Below are positions 34,627 to 43,604 of a DNA stretch of 64,000 nt, one piece after another. This stretch comes from Prodigiosinella aquatilis (GTDB taxonomy: Bacteria > Pseudomonadota > Gammaproteobacteria > Enterobacterales > Enterobacteriaceae). A program made the position numbers and the translations under genes. Below the pieces are notes generated by a model that saw only the letters and a program-made list of their open reading frames with translations, had not been told where the DNA came from and ran no database searches. Every line of letters begins with the position of its first letter. Positions within the stretch are counted from its first letter, which is position 1. Where the stretch lies: NCBI GenBank assembly GCA_030388725.1, contig CP128857.1, positions 4,836,001 to 4,900,000 of the forward strand, read 5' to 3'.

Positions 34627-36651
34627 ATGAACAGGTTTGTTATCGCAAATGCGAAGGATTGTATTGGCTGTAGAGCCTGTGAAATTGCCTGTGTTATTTC
34701 ACATAACAACAACCGCTACCCAAATAACGCCGACACATTTAAGCCACGCATCAAGGTATTTAACACGCCAGAACTCCGTTCTGCCGTAACCTGCCGTCAT
34801 TGTGAGGATGCCCCTTGTGCCGCAGTCTGCCCTACCCAGGCGCTGGTGAAAAAAAATGATAGCATCCAGCTCATTCAGGACAAATGCATTGGCTGTAAAA
34901 CCTGTGTATTGGCCTGTCCGTTTGGCGCCATGTCCATGGTGACAGACTCGCCCCAGGGAATCGAGCATGCCTATAAGTGCGATCTTTGCATTGACCGTCC
35001 AGAGGGACAGGCCTGTGTGGAAGCCTGCCCGACGAATGCCCTGCATCTGGTTAGTGAGAGCTCACTTGAGGCGCGACGTCGCGAGAAACAACGGGACATG
35101 GCACTACGTGCTGCGCCAGACGGGCAAAGGGCTACGTCAATACTGAACCAGACGACCTGTCATCCACTGGAGAAAAGAAAAGACTGGCCACGCCTTGACG
35201 CCCCAAAAAAACCGCTGAACGAAAGGGTATCCACGTTCAAAGAAATCTATTACGGCTTTACGCCCGACCAGACCAAAGATCAGGCCGGACGCTGCCTTGT
35301 CTGCGGCAAACACTCCATCTGCGAATGGACTTGCCCATTGCATAACCAGATTCCCACCCTGCTCCGGTTAGCAAAAGAGGGGCGAATTTTCGAAGCGGCA
35401 GAGCTTTCCCATAGCACCAGTAGTTTGCCGGAAATATGCGGCCGTGTTTGTCCACAGGATAGGCTATGTGAAGGTGCCTGTACGCTAGGCAAAGAGTATG
35501 GCGCCGTCACCGTAGGAAATATTGAGCGATACATCACCGACACAGCACTGAAAATGGGATGGAGACCTGATTTAACCCATGTCATCCCCACCGGAAAACG
35601 TGCGGCGATCGTTGGTGCCGGCCCGGCGGGGCTAGCCTGTGCCGACGTCCTGACGCGTAACGGAGTGCAGGCCGTGGTGTTCGATCGCCACCCGGAAATC
35701 GGTGGTCTGCTAACATTCGGTATTCCTCCTTTCAAGCTGGATAAAGACGTTCTGGTACAGCGCCGTGCCATTTTCAGTGAAATGGGCATCGAATTCCGTC
35801 TTAACACTGAAGTGGGAAAAGATATCTCTCTGGCGCTGTTACTGGAGGAGTTCGACACAGTATTTTTGGGCGTCGGCACCTATCGCTCAATGAAGGCCGG
35901 TCTGGAAAATGAAGATGCCCCTGGCGTGTATGACGCGCTACCCTTCCTGATTGCCAACACTAAACGGGTCATGGGATTGCCGGAACTGGAGCATGAACCC
36001 TACATTTCCATGGCGGGAAAACACGTGCTGGTACTAGGGGGGGGTGATACGGCTATGGATTGCCTGCGCACCGCTATCCGACAAGGCGCTGAATCTGTTA
36101 CCTGTGCCTATCGCCGCGATGAAGCCAATATGCCTGGATCGAAGAAGGAAGTGAAAAATTCCCGCGAGGAAGGGGTGGAATTTATGTTCAATGTCCAGCC
36201 ACAGGAAATCTGCCTGAATCAGCAAGGTGAGGTCTGCGGCATCAGTTTGATCCGCACTGAACTTGGCGAACCTGACGCCAGCGGACGGCGGCGGCCATGC
36301 CCAATAGCAGGTTCGGAGTTTATTCAGCCTACGGATGCTATCATCACAGCGTTTGGTTTTCAGGCTCACAGCATGCCCTGGCTGGAAGCCGCACAGATAC
36401 AATTGAACAAGCGGGGATATATCACCGCTCCCGCACAGGGACAATTTCCTTGCCAGACCAATCATCCCCGGATTTTTGCGGGCGGTGATGTCGTACGCGG
36501 GGCCGATTTAGTGGTAACCGCCATTGCTGATGGGCGCAAAGCCGCCTTGGGAATGATTAAAACCATGGGATTAGACGTTGCCGAGGCACAAGAGCCAGCG
36601 ACATCACTGGCTTCCACGTTTAACTCATCACGAGAAGAGCACCTGCCGTAA
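34627..36651 (+). CDS. aegA: AegA: ferredoxin-fused glutamate-synthase-small-subunit-like oxidoreductase
   Basis: 674 residues (E. coli AegA 659). N-terminal HydN/DMSO-reductase-type ferredoxin with four Cys clusters (CIGCRACEIAC, CRHCEDAPCAAVC, CIGCKTCVLAC, CDLC ... CVEAC), then a GltD-like module with CLVCGKHSICEWTC, the FAD motif GAGPAGLACADVL and NADPH motif LGGGDTAMDC. In E. coli it is linked to formate-dependent urate degradation. The ATG at 34627 has AGGAG 5 nt upstream. It is followed directly by a second, broken ferredoxin gene. Confidence 0.93.
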   Translation: MNRFVIANAKDCIGCRACEIACVISHNNNRYPNNADTFKPRIKVFNTPELRSAVTCRHCEDAPCAAVCPTQALVKKNDSIQLIQDKCIGCKTCVLACPFGAMSMVTDSPQGIEHAYKCDLCIDRPEGQACVEACPTNALHLVSESSLEARRREKQRDMALRAAPDGQRATSILNQTTCHPLEKRKDWPRLDAPKKPLNERVSTFKEIYYGFTPDQTKDQAGRCLVCGKHSICEWTCPLHNQIPTLLRLAKEGRIFEAAELSHSTSSLPEICGRVCPQDRLCEGACTLGKEYGAVTVGNIERYITDTALKMGWRPDLTHVIPTGKRAAIVGAGPAGLACADVLTRNGVQAVVFDRHPEIGGLLTFGIPPFKLDKDVLVQRRAIFSEMGIEFRLNTEVGKDISLALLLEEFDTVFLGVGTYRSMKAGLENEDAPGVYDALPFLIANTKRVMGLPELEHEPYISMAGKHVLVLGGGDTAMDCLRTAIRQGAESVTCAYRRDEANMPGSKKEVKNSREEGVEFMFNVQPQEICLNQQGEVCGISLIRTELGEPDASGRRRPCPIAGSEFIQPTDAIITAFGFQAHSMPWLEAAQIQLNKRGYITAPAQGQFPCQTNHPRIFAGGDVVRGADLVVTAIADGRKAALGMIKTMGLDVAEAQEPATSLASTFNSSREEHLP

Positions 36652-36652
36652 A

Positions 36653-36990
36653 TCATTTTATCATTGCAGGTGCGGGGAAATGCATCGGTTGCCGAACGTG
36701 TGAAATCGCGTGTGTATTAGCTCATGTCAGTGGAACGCGAACAACACTGGGCAAAACGCATTTTTTCCCGCGCCTGAAGGTAATTAAAAATGCTAAGGTG
36801 AGTACACTGTGCTGTGCCATCAATGTGACAATGCGCCTTGTGCCAGAGTGTGTCCTCATGACGCGCTGGTACGCCATCATGACAGTATCCAGGTCATCCA
36901 GTCACACTGCATTGGCGGTGAAAGCTGCGTTATTATCTGCCCATTTAGGGCTATAAATGCAGTAGTGAATACTAACTTATATGTTGAAGA
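36653..36990 (+). pseudogene. HydN-like 4Fe-4S ferredoxin pseudogene
   Basis: Immediately after aegA, the frame encodes HFIIAGAGKCIGCRTCEIAC then VLAHVSG, a HydN-like start without an ATG. Near 36810 a one-base frameshift moves to LCHQCDNAPCARVCPHDALV. A cluster Cys is replaced in CIGGESC, and similarity stops near 36990, before the last Cys pairs. Three independent lesions show it is not functional. It probably arose from duplication of the aegA ferredoxin domain or from a linked hydN-like gene. Confidence 0.8.
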
Positions 36991-37481
36991 AGCCTTATCT
37001 TCGTCAAGTAGCGCTGGCGTAGCAGGATGGACCATCCTGCGTAAGTGTGTGCCCGACTTCAGTCTTCAAGTTGGTTACTTCGCAGAACCTGCATCAGCAG
37101 ATCGACAAAAAGCGGCAACAATCAGCTCAGGATAACGCGGGAATACATTTGTTCTGAACAACCAGTCCGCGGAACCAGGAAGGCTTCTGCGGATACAAAG
37201 CCTGTCCCTTTGTCGAGTGCACGCATTTATTTATAAGTGCTACTGTTAATGAATGCCGCTGGCAAAAAGCCAGACGATTATTTCGTGTCGATAAAAAATA
37301 AAATTAGTTTCAATTAAAAATCTGTTTTGATGTATTCAAATCGGGAAAAGATAATTATCGCCGATTTATCCATCAATTTTTCTTTAGTTCATATTTTAGT
37401 CTGATAATATGAGTCTGTAGTGATTTATATATCACCGATTCAACCTAAAACGATTATGTTTCTTGTCATCATGGAGTGAAT
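36991..37481. other. Spacer before yieE
   Basis: About 490 bp with no supported gene. Short open frames follow from the ferredoxin pseudogene, and the last 200 bp are very AT-rich and likely carry the yieE promoter. Confidence 0.6.
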
Positions 37482-38207
37482 ATGGCCTGTCATTTCGTCA
37501 GGTGGACCAGCACGGAAGCTTTGCCCGATCTACAGCGATTATCGGATGATCTCATCTCATCAACACAAGGATTTTCCGTGAAACGCCGAGAACGATATCT
37601 GAAAAGCAGGGCGCTTCTAGCAGAGATGATGTTCTATTTCTTTGGCTATCCCGTTCTCCCACCTATGATGGTCTCTCCCAACGGAAGACCCTGTTTTATT
37701 GATCCTCATCTTCCCGATTTCAGCTTCGGGTATGCTGGTAATACCATCGCTATCCTTCTGAGTGAAGAAGGTAAAGTCGGCATGGATGTAGAAATCGTCC
37801 ATATATGGTCAAATCAGAAAATACAGACCCACGCAGAAAAAGCCTGGATTGAGGCGCAGCTTGACCCACTGGAAGCGGCCACTCAACTGTGCACCATCCG
37901 TCAATCGATCTTGAAAATTCCCGGCTTCAACAAGGGAGAACCGGAGTCGCTAAAACTTCATCCGGCTTCAGGCCGACTGCGATCCAAACATGTTCCAGAG
38001 GTCGAAGTCATTAGTGATATTGATGATTATCTGGCGTGGGCCTGTGCACATACACCTACACTGAACCAGCTAGTTCTCTGGAACTACACTTCAGCTTGTG
38101 GCATGAGAAAATCCGGTGAAATCATACAGCAACAACGTCAGTCCCGGCGCTATATGAAGCTGACCAGCCACTCGGCGGAAAAAGTAACTTCCCTATTTGC
38201 ATTGTAG
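37482..38207 (+). CDS. yieE: 4'-phosphopantetheinyl transferase family protein YieE
   Basis: 241 residues of the Sfp/AcpS-type fold. Visible: SRALLAEMMFYFFG, SPNGRPCFIDPHLPDFSFGYAG and VGMDVEIV (metal-binding Asp/Glu). The usual W-x-x-KEA-x-x-K segment is degenerate here (TIRQSILKIPG), as in E. coli YieE, so activity is uncertain. The ATG at 37482 follows GGAG at 5 nt; a GTG two codons earlier is less likely. Together with adeP and yieH it reproduces E. coli synteny. Confidence 0.88.
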   Translation: MACHFVRWTSTEALPDLQRLSDDLISSTQGFSVKRRERYLKSRALLAEMMFYFFGYPVLPPMMVSPNGRPCFIDPHLPDFSFGYAGNTIAILLSEEGKVGMDVEIVHIWSNQKIQTHAEKAWIEAQLDPLEAATQLCTIRQSILKIPGFNKGEPESLKLHPASGRLRSKHVPEVEVISDIDDYLAWACAHTPTLNQLVLWNYTSACGMRKSGEIIQQQRQSRRYMKLTSHSAEKVTSLFAL

Positions 38208-38280
38208 TAAACGCGACTTTTCACCAGCACGACAAAACGGAATTAATAAATTTGGACCGATTGGGTGAAATAATGAAGGG

Positions 38281-38311
38281 AGAAGAAACGCTCCGGGATA
38301 TCCCCGGAGCG
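38281..38311 (-). terminator. Terminator after adeP
   Basis: CGCTCCGGG and CCCGGAGCG form a perfect 9-bp stem with a 5-nt loop (38289-38311), followed on the minus strand by TTTCTTCTCC. It begins 11 bp past the adeP stop. Confidence 0.75.
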
Positions 38312-38321
38312 GGCCGCATGA

Positions 38322-39659
38322 TTAATGAGCGTCGATAAAAATAATTTTTAACAGGAACAGTATGGCAACCACGATCACGCATGGGCTGATATCGCGCCAG
38401 CGGCCCGTTGCCAACTTCATCACGCAGTAAGAGATAAAACCTAATGCAATACCTTCGGTGATAGAAAAACTGAATGGCATCATTATCGCAGTAATAAACG
38501 CCGGTACCGCTTCAGTCAGATCGTCCCACTTCACTCGTGACAGGCTCGACGTCATTAACACACCGACATAAATCAACGCCCCCGCAGCCGCATAAGCAGG
38601 CACCATGCTGGCTAATGGTGAAAGGAACATGACCAGCAGGAACAACAAGCCGACAACAACGGCGGTCAGACCGGTACGCCCCCCCACAGATACACCGGAA
38701 GAGCTTTCAATATAGGCAGTGACAGAAGATGTACCGATAAAGGAACCGACAACGGAACTGATGCTGTCTACAAACAGAGCTTGCTTCATACGCGGGAACT
38801 TGCCGCGCGCATCAACCAGCCCCGCTTTGTCTGTCACACCAATCAATGTGCCGGAGGAGTCGAACAGGTTAATCAACATAAATGTGAAGATAACGCCCGA
38901 CAACCCCAAATTCAGCGATCCGGCCAAATCAACCTGGCCCACCACATTCCCCACGCTCGGCGGCATGGAAAATACGCCGGCCATCTTCACATCACCCAAC
39001 AGCAGGCCAATAGTCGTGGTCACAACGATGGATATCAGCACTGCCGCGTGAATATTCCGGGAAGCCAACACCACAATGATGAAAAAACCCAATGCCCCCA
39101 GCAACACACTGTGAGACGTCAGTTGACCGACACTCACCAGTGTTTCCGGGTTCGGTACAATAATCCCGGCATTCTTCAGCCCCATCATGGCAATAAATAA
39201 ACCGATACCACTGGCGATACCCAGCCGCAGACTCTGGGGAATATTGGCTATCATCCAGTAACGGATCTGTAAAATCGTCAGGATAAGGAAACCGATGGCA
39301 CCCCAGAAAACAGCCCCCATCGCTACCTGCCATGGCAACCCCATCGCCTTAACGACCACGAAGGCAAAAAAAGCATTCAACCCCATCGCGGGCGCCAATG
39401 CTACTGGCAGATTAGCCAGCAATCCCATGAAAATACTACCAAATGCGGCAATCAGACAGGTGGTAACGAACACCGCTCTGGTATCCATTCCGGCAATTCC
39501 GAGGATCTGTGGGTTAACAAATACGATGTAGACCATTGTCAGGAAGGTAGTGAATCCGGCAATAATTTCAGTACGTGCCGTTGTATCGTGCTGTTTTAAT
39601 TTAAACACACGTTCCAACAGGCCTTGCCTCACAGCAAGGTCAGATTGAGGTTTATCCAT
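38322..39659 (-). CDS. adeP: Adenine permease AdeP (NCS2/AzgA-like)
   Basis: 445 residues, 13-14 transmembrane helices of the azg-like nucleobase:cation symporter family, close to E. coli AdeP (YieG). Hallmarks: AGFTTFLTMVYIVFVNPQIL near the N-terminus, APAMGLNAFFAF, and SVTAYIESSSGVSVGGRTGL in the substrate-binding half. High-affinity proton-coupled adenine import at the inner membrane. Convergent with yieE and divergent from yieH. Confidence 0.93.
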   Translation of the reverse strand: MDKPQSDLAVRQGLLERVFKLKQHDTTARTEIIAGFTTFLTMVYIVFVNPQILGIAGMDTRAVFVTTCLIAAFGSIFMGLLANLPVALAPAMGLNAFFAFVVVKAMGLPWQVAMGAVFWGAIGFLILTILQIRYWMIANIPQSLRLGIASGIGLFIAMMGLKNAGIIVPNPETLVSVGQLTSHSVLLGALGFFIIVVLASRNIHAAVLISIVVTTTIGLLLGDVKMAGVFSMPPSVGNVVGQVDLAGSLNLGLSGVIFTFMLINLFDSSGTLIGVTDKAGLVDARGKFPRMKQALFVDSISSVVGSFIGTSSVTAYIESSSGVSVGGRTGLTAVVVGLLFLLVMFLSPLASMVPAYAAAGALIYVGVLMTSSLSRVKWDDLTEAVPAFITAIMMPFSFSITEGIALGFISYCVMKLATGRWRDISPCVIVVAILFLLKIIFIDAH

Positions 39660-39715
39660 TATTAATGACCTAAAGAAAGAAAAGATAATTGTCAGGTATC
39701 CTATAACAAAATGTG

Positions 39716-39746
39716 AACCAGTTAACGCCGTTCACTGGTTTTTTTT
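39716..39746 (+). terminator. Terminator-like hairpin in the adeP-yieH divergent region
   Basis: AACCAGT pairs with ACTGGTT, with an inner AAC/GTT pair closing a GCC loop, followed by a run of T (39739-39746) on the plus strand. No plus-strand gene lies upstream (adeP is on the other strand), so it may end an antisense or small RNA, or merely block read-through. It lies about 57 bp upstream of the adeP start. Confidence 0.55.
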
Positions 39747-39881
39747 GATTCATAAGAAATTCATATGAATTATTTACGCCATTCAACGCAACCGCGACTT
39801 AAAGTATGATGGATATATCGCGATATTCTACTGCTGGGTTAAAGTGTCAGACATAATTCATCTCACCAATAAGGATGTTTC

Positions 39882-40550
39882 ATGCTCTCGGTTGAATGTG
39901 TTTTGTTTGATTGTGATGGCACGCTGGTAGATAGCGAAGGGTTATGCTGTCAGGCCTATGTGAATATTTTTGTACCGTATGGTGTTCAGTTATCGCTGGA
40001 TACCATGATTAAAACCTTTAAAGGTACAAACCTGAGCGACATTGTCTCCCGCGTCAGCCAGCAATATGATCTCCACGACGCTTCACCGAAAGATCTCGAA
40101 CGTCACTATCGTCAGGAAGTGGCCCGGTTATTCGAAGAATCCCTGCAACCCATCCCCGGCGTACGCGAATTACTGCAAACACTGATAGTGCCAACTGCCG
40201 TGGTTTCCAATGGTCCGGTCAGTAAAATGCAACATTCACTGGGGTTAACCCAACTGCTGGATTTTTTCGGCACACAGCTCTACAGCGGCTACGACATTGG
40301 TAAATGGAAACCCGATCCGGCACTGCTTTATCACGCTGCAGAACAAATGGACGTTGCAATAGAACGTTGCGTTCTGGTGGAAGATTCTGTCGCTGGCACC
40401 CAGGCCGGGATTGCAGCGGGTATTCCCGTATTTTACTACTGTGCCGATCCGCACAATACCCCGATTCACCATCCACTGGTCACCATGTTTGATGACATGA
40501 ATGAATTACCACAGCAGTGGCGTGAAAGAGGCTGGAATATTGTTGAGTGA
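39882..40550 (+). CDS. yieH: HAD-family phosphatase YieH (6-phosphogluconate phosphatase)
   Basis: 222 residues with HAD motif I FDCDGTLVDSE (nucleophile Asp), motif II VVSNGP, motif III Lys in GKWKPDP, and motif IV LVEDSVAGTQAG. Mg-dependent cytosolic phosphatase; E. coli YieH acts on 6-phosphogluconate. It is the last E. coli-syntenic gene before the accessory stretch that ends at phoU. Confidence 0.92.
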   Translation: MLSVECVLFDCDGTLVDSEGLCCQAYVNIFVPYGVQLSLDTMIKTFKGTNLSDIVSRVSQQYDLHDASPKDLERHYRQEVARLFEESLQPIPGVRELLQTLIVPTAVVSNGPVSKMQHSLGLTQLLDFFGTQLYSGYDIGKWKPDPALLYHAAEQMDVAIERCVLVEDSVAGTQAGIAAGIPVFYYCADPHNTPIHHPLVTMFDDMNELPQQWRERGWNIVE

Positions 40551-40610
40551 CCTGATGACGATACAACACTTGTGTCGACCCATCACCTGCGTTAGTGAGA
40601 AAACCATATA

Positions 40611-41120
40611 ATGAAAGCCAAATCCCCGAACGTTACACCTCCGGCAGAAGAGCGGAAATCTTACGAACTGGATCGCTTTGATACCGCAATTCTCCGACTG
40701 TTGCAGGCAGACTCTTCCATATCAAATGTTGCGTTGGCAGAAAAGGTCAACCTTAGTCCGCCAGCCTGTCTAAGACGCGTTGAACGGCTTAAACAGATTG
40801 GCTTGATAAAGCATTTCGTCGCCTTGCTCAATCCACAAGCACTCAATGCTGGTCTGGTAGTATTGATCGGTGTCGTGCTGGATCGTTCAACACCCAATTC
40901 GTTTGAGGATTTTGAATCCTCCGTACAGAAGATCAGCGGTTGCATGGAGTGTCATGTGGTTACGGGTGAATTTGATTATATTTTGATGATCAGGACCAAA
41001 GACAATCAAAGCTTTAATCGCCTTCATGCTGAACAATTGCTTTTCCTGCCCGGTGTCCGCCAGATCCGCTCCTTTATCGGGCTCAGAGAGGTGCTTTCCA
41101 CAACACAATTGACATTCTGA
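40611..41120 (+). CDS. Lrp/AsnC-family regulator (probable acdS regulator)
   Basis: 169 residues: N-terminal extension, helix-turn-helix (RLLQADSSISNVALAEKVNL, SPPACLRRVERLKQIGLI) and a C-terminal RAM ligand-binding domain (CHVVTGEFDYILMI). Lrp-type regulators called AcdR control acdS in pseudomonads, usually from a divergent gene; here the gene is co-directional and 270 bp upstream of acdS. A role in sensing ACC or an amino acid and regulating acdS is therefore inferred from context only. Confidence 0.85.
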   Translation: MKAKSPNVTPPAEERKSYELDRFDTAILRLLQADSSISNVALAEKVNLSPPACLRRVERLKQIGLIKHFVALLNPQALNAGLVVLIGVVLDRSTPNSFEDFESSVQKISGCMECHVVTGEFDYILMIRTKDNQSFNRLHAEQLLFLPGVRQIRSFIGLREVLSTTQLTF

Positions 41121-41297
41121 CGCGGAAAATACAGGGAGGGTTCTCGACCGGAGTTGCCGCCGCCATAGTTAATGACGCTGAGTGTAATTTTATTTCGTTT
41201 TTTTGTTTTTATTGAAATAACCTCAATTATTTTTTCTTTTTACCGCAATTTAAATAAAAAACACAAAGGTATTTAGCAATTTAAATTCAATTCATTA

Positions 41298-41313
41298 CCG
41301 GTAATATTATCGG
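41298..41313. promoter_or_regulatory. Palindrome upstream of acdS
   Basis: CCGGTAATATTATCGG is a 16-bp palindrome with one mismatched pair, centred 85 bp before acdS in an AT-rich region. Possible operator for the adjacent Lrp-type regulator; unproven. Confidence 0.35.
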
Positions 41314-41390
41314 CATGGGATGACGGTATTTCCCAGTGGAATATTGACAACCTGCAACCACTTTCATTCATTATTTACCGGAGCATGATT

Positions 41391-42407
41391 ATGAATCTGG
41401 AGAAATTTCCGCGTTATCCATTAACTTTTGGACCGTCCCCTATCACACTAATGAAAAGGCTCAGCGAATATTTAGGTGGGGATGTAGAAATATATGCCAA
41501 ACGTGAAGATTGTAATAGTGGCCTGGCATTTGGCGGGAATAAAACGCGCAAACTGGAATATCTTATTCCTGAAGCATTAGAACAAGGTTGTGATACGTTG
41601 GTTTCTATCGGTGGTATTCAATCGAATCAGACGCGACAAGTCGCGGCGGTTGCCGCTCATTTGGGAATGAAATGTATATTAGTGCAAGAAAACTGGGTTA
41701 ATTATACCGACGCTGTTTATGACCGCGTGGGTAATATTGAATTATCGCGCATTATGGGCGCCGATGTTCGTCTGGACGCCGCCGGTTTTGATATTGGCAT
41801 CCGGGAAAGCTGGAAAAACGCCATGGAAGAAGCGGCACAGAACGGGGGTAAACCGTTCCCCATTCCGGCTGGATGTTCTGAACATCCTTACGGTGGTCTG
41901 GGCTTCGTGGGTTTTGCGGAAGAAGTCCGCCAGCAGGAAAAAGCACTAGGCTTCAAATTTGACTACATTGTTGTGTGCTCAGTCACCGGCAGTACCCAGG
42001 CTGGGATGGTGGTTGGGTTTGCCGCTGATGGTCGTTCACGCAACGTTATTGGAATTGATGCGTCGGCAAAACCAGAAAAGACCAGAAAGCAAATCCTGAG
42101 AATTGCGCAGAATACGGCGAGTCTGGTTGAATTGGGCCGCGAAATAACCGAAGAGGATATTGTGCTTGATACCCGCTATGGTGGGCCTGAATATGGCTTG
42201 CCCAATGAGGGAACGCTGGAAGCCATACGTTTATGTGCTCGCATGGAAGGTGTAATGACCGACCCGGTGTATGAAGGCAAATCCATGCAGGGCATGATTG
42301 ATATGATCCGTAATGGGGAGTTCCCGAAAGGATCGAAAGTGCTCTATGCACATCTGGGAGGAGCCCCCGCCCTGAGCGCTTATAGTTATATCTTCCGTAA
42401 TGGCTGA
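41391..42407 (+). CDS. acdS: 1-aminocyclopropane-1-carboxylate (ACC) deaminase
   Basis: PLP enzyme that cleaves ACC, the plant ethylene precursor, to ammonia and 2-oxobutyrate. 338 residues, the family length. With the start at 41391 all five residues that define true ACC deaminases are in register: Lys51 (PLP), Tyr268, Tyr294, Glu295 and Leu322. D-cysteine desulfhydrases differ at 295 and 322, so the assignment is specific. GGAG is 7 nt upstream of this ATG; an ATG two codons earlier is too close to it. Expressed alone, behind an Lrp-type regulator. Confidence 0.95.
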   Translation: MNLEKFPRYPLTFGPSPITLMKRLSEYLGGDVEIYAKREDCNSGLAFGGNKTRKLEYLIPEALEQGCDTLVSIGGIQSNQTRQVAAVAAHLGMKCILVQENWVNYTDAVYDRVGNIELSRIMGADVRLDAAGFDIGIRESWKNAMEEAAQNGGKPFPIPAGCSEHPYGGLGFVGFAEEVRQQEKALGFKFDYIVVCSVTGSTQAGMVVGFAADGRSRNVIGIDASAKPEKTRKQILRIAQNTASLVELGREITEEDIVLDTRYGGPEYGLPNEGTLEAIRLCARMEGVMTDPVYEGKSMQGMIDMIRNGEFPKGSKVLYAHLGGAPALSAYSYIFRNG

Positions 42408-42446
42408 TACCCAGCTATCTTTTTGAAATCTATCGAATACAAAACG

Positions 42447-42488
42447 TATCGGGCAGCGAATGAGTAGACACCCATTCGCTGCCCGATA
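42447..42488. terminator. 16-bp perfect hairpin between acdS and LysR gene
   Basis: TATCGGGCAGCGAATG pairs perfectly with CATTCGCTGCCCGATA around a 10-nt loop. The genes on the two sides are convergent, so it can act on both transcripts. No T-tract is present on either side. Confidence 0.6.
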
Positions 42489-42584
42489 GCGGAAAGTACA
42501 ACATCAGATTTCGCGAACATTGCGCCATATTTCCTTCTAAACCTCACAACACCAGTAAACGATATTTATGTCAACGCTGCACCA

Positions 42585-43514
42585 TCAGTGTTGAAAGTGA
42601 TAATCCTGTCGAAACAATGCATCCTGACTCACCAGCTCCTGGTGTAAAAAATCAAAAAAATAGTTGAGCACTACCGTTGCCGGCTTGCTGACCTCAGTCT
42701 GGATTTGCAAGGTTCGTTGACCCAGTGGTTCCATATTGACTGACTTCACCTGTAAACCATCACGCCGGGCACTATATAACACCGAGAAATGACTGCATAT
42801 GGCGATAGCCTGTGGTGTATTGAGCAAAAAAGCATATAGGGTTGAAAAGTGATTGCAGGTAAACACGGGATCAATGAAAACACCACTCATGCGACAGGAA
42901 AGATCAAACAGTTGTCGGACCGTCGCCGTCTGGTCGGGTAGTACGACCGGGAAAGCATTCAGATCGGCCATTTGAAAATCTCGGGAGGCCAGCGGATGAT
43001 CCGCCTTCATAACTGCCATAAACGGAGCAGGAAATGAAGCGATGACCTTAACACCATGCTCTGGTGCCAGACTAAACTTCAACGCCACATCACACTCACC
43101 ATTGCGAACCAGCTCAGGAATCTGTCTGGCGTTGCCTACCGTCAGCACAAAATTGACCTTGGTATGCTGTTGTCGGAATTTCGCCATCATTGTCGGCAAA
43201 AGGTTGAAGGCTATTCCGTCAGTACAAACAACCCGAATGGTCGTCTGACGGGACGATTTCAGTCCCTCAATTTCAGCCATGGCCAACTGCATGTCCGCAA
43301 CGCTGCGGCGAACATGATTCTCCAGGATATGTCCGGCATCGTTAAGTACCATGCCCCGGGCATGCCGCTCGAATAAGGGAGCCCCCATGCGAGCTTCCAA
43401 ACGCTGGATTTGCCTGCTGATAGCTGAAATAGCGACAAACAACTGCTGACTGGCGGCACTCAACGAACCGGTACTCGCCACGGCCATAAAATAACGAATT
43501 TCATTGCTATGCAT
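42585..43514 (-). CDS. LysR-family transcriptional regulator
   Basis: 309 residues with a winged helix-turn-helix at the N-terminus (IRYFMAVASTGSLSAASQQL, QRLEARMGAPLFERHARGM) and a periplasmic-binding-like effector domain. It lies 90 bp downstream of the M20 peptidase and on the same strand as the whole peptide-import operon, so it may be part of that transcript and regulate it or acdS; the effector is unknown. Confidence 0.88.
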   Translation of the reverse strand: MHSNEIRYFMAVASTGSLSAASQQLFVAISAISRQIQRLEARMGAPLFERHARGMVLNDAGHILENHVRRSVADMQLAMAEIEGLKSSRQTTIRVVCTDGIAFNLLPTMMAKFRQQHTKVNFVLTVGNARQIPELVRNGECDVALKFSLAPEHGVKVIASFPAPFMAVMKADHPLASRDFQMADLNAFPVVLPDQTATVRQLFDLSCRMSGVFIDPVFTCNHFSTLYAFLLNTPQAIAICSHFSVLYSARRDGLQVKSVNMEPLGQRTLQIQTEVSKPATVVLNYFFDFLHQELVSQDALFRQDYHFQH

Positions 43515-43604
43515 TAGCGCCTCCGCTGGTGTTTAACGATAGCGTCATCCGCTTTCTCTGGTTCTCCGTACCTGAAGACACAAAAAGTACGGAGGTGATC
43601 AGCA

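Noticed and set aside
39660..39881. Purine riboswitch upstream of adeP
   Set aside because: The conserved purine-aptamer core and three-way junction are not visible; only a terminator-like hairpin is present, on the opposite strand.
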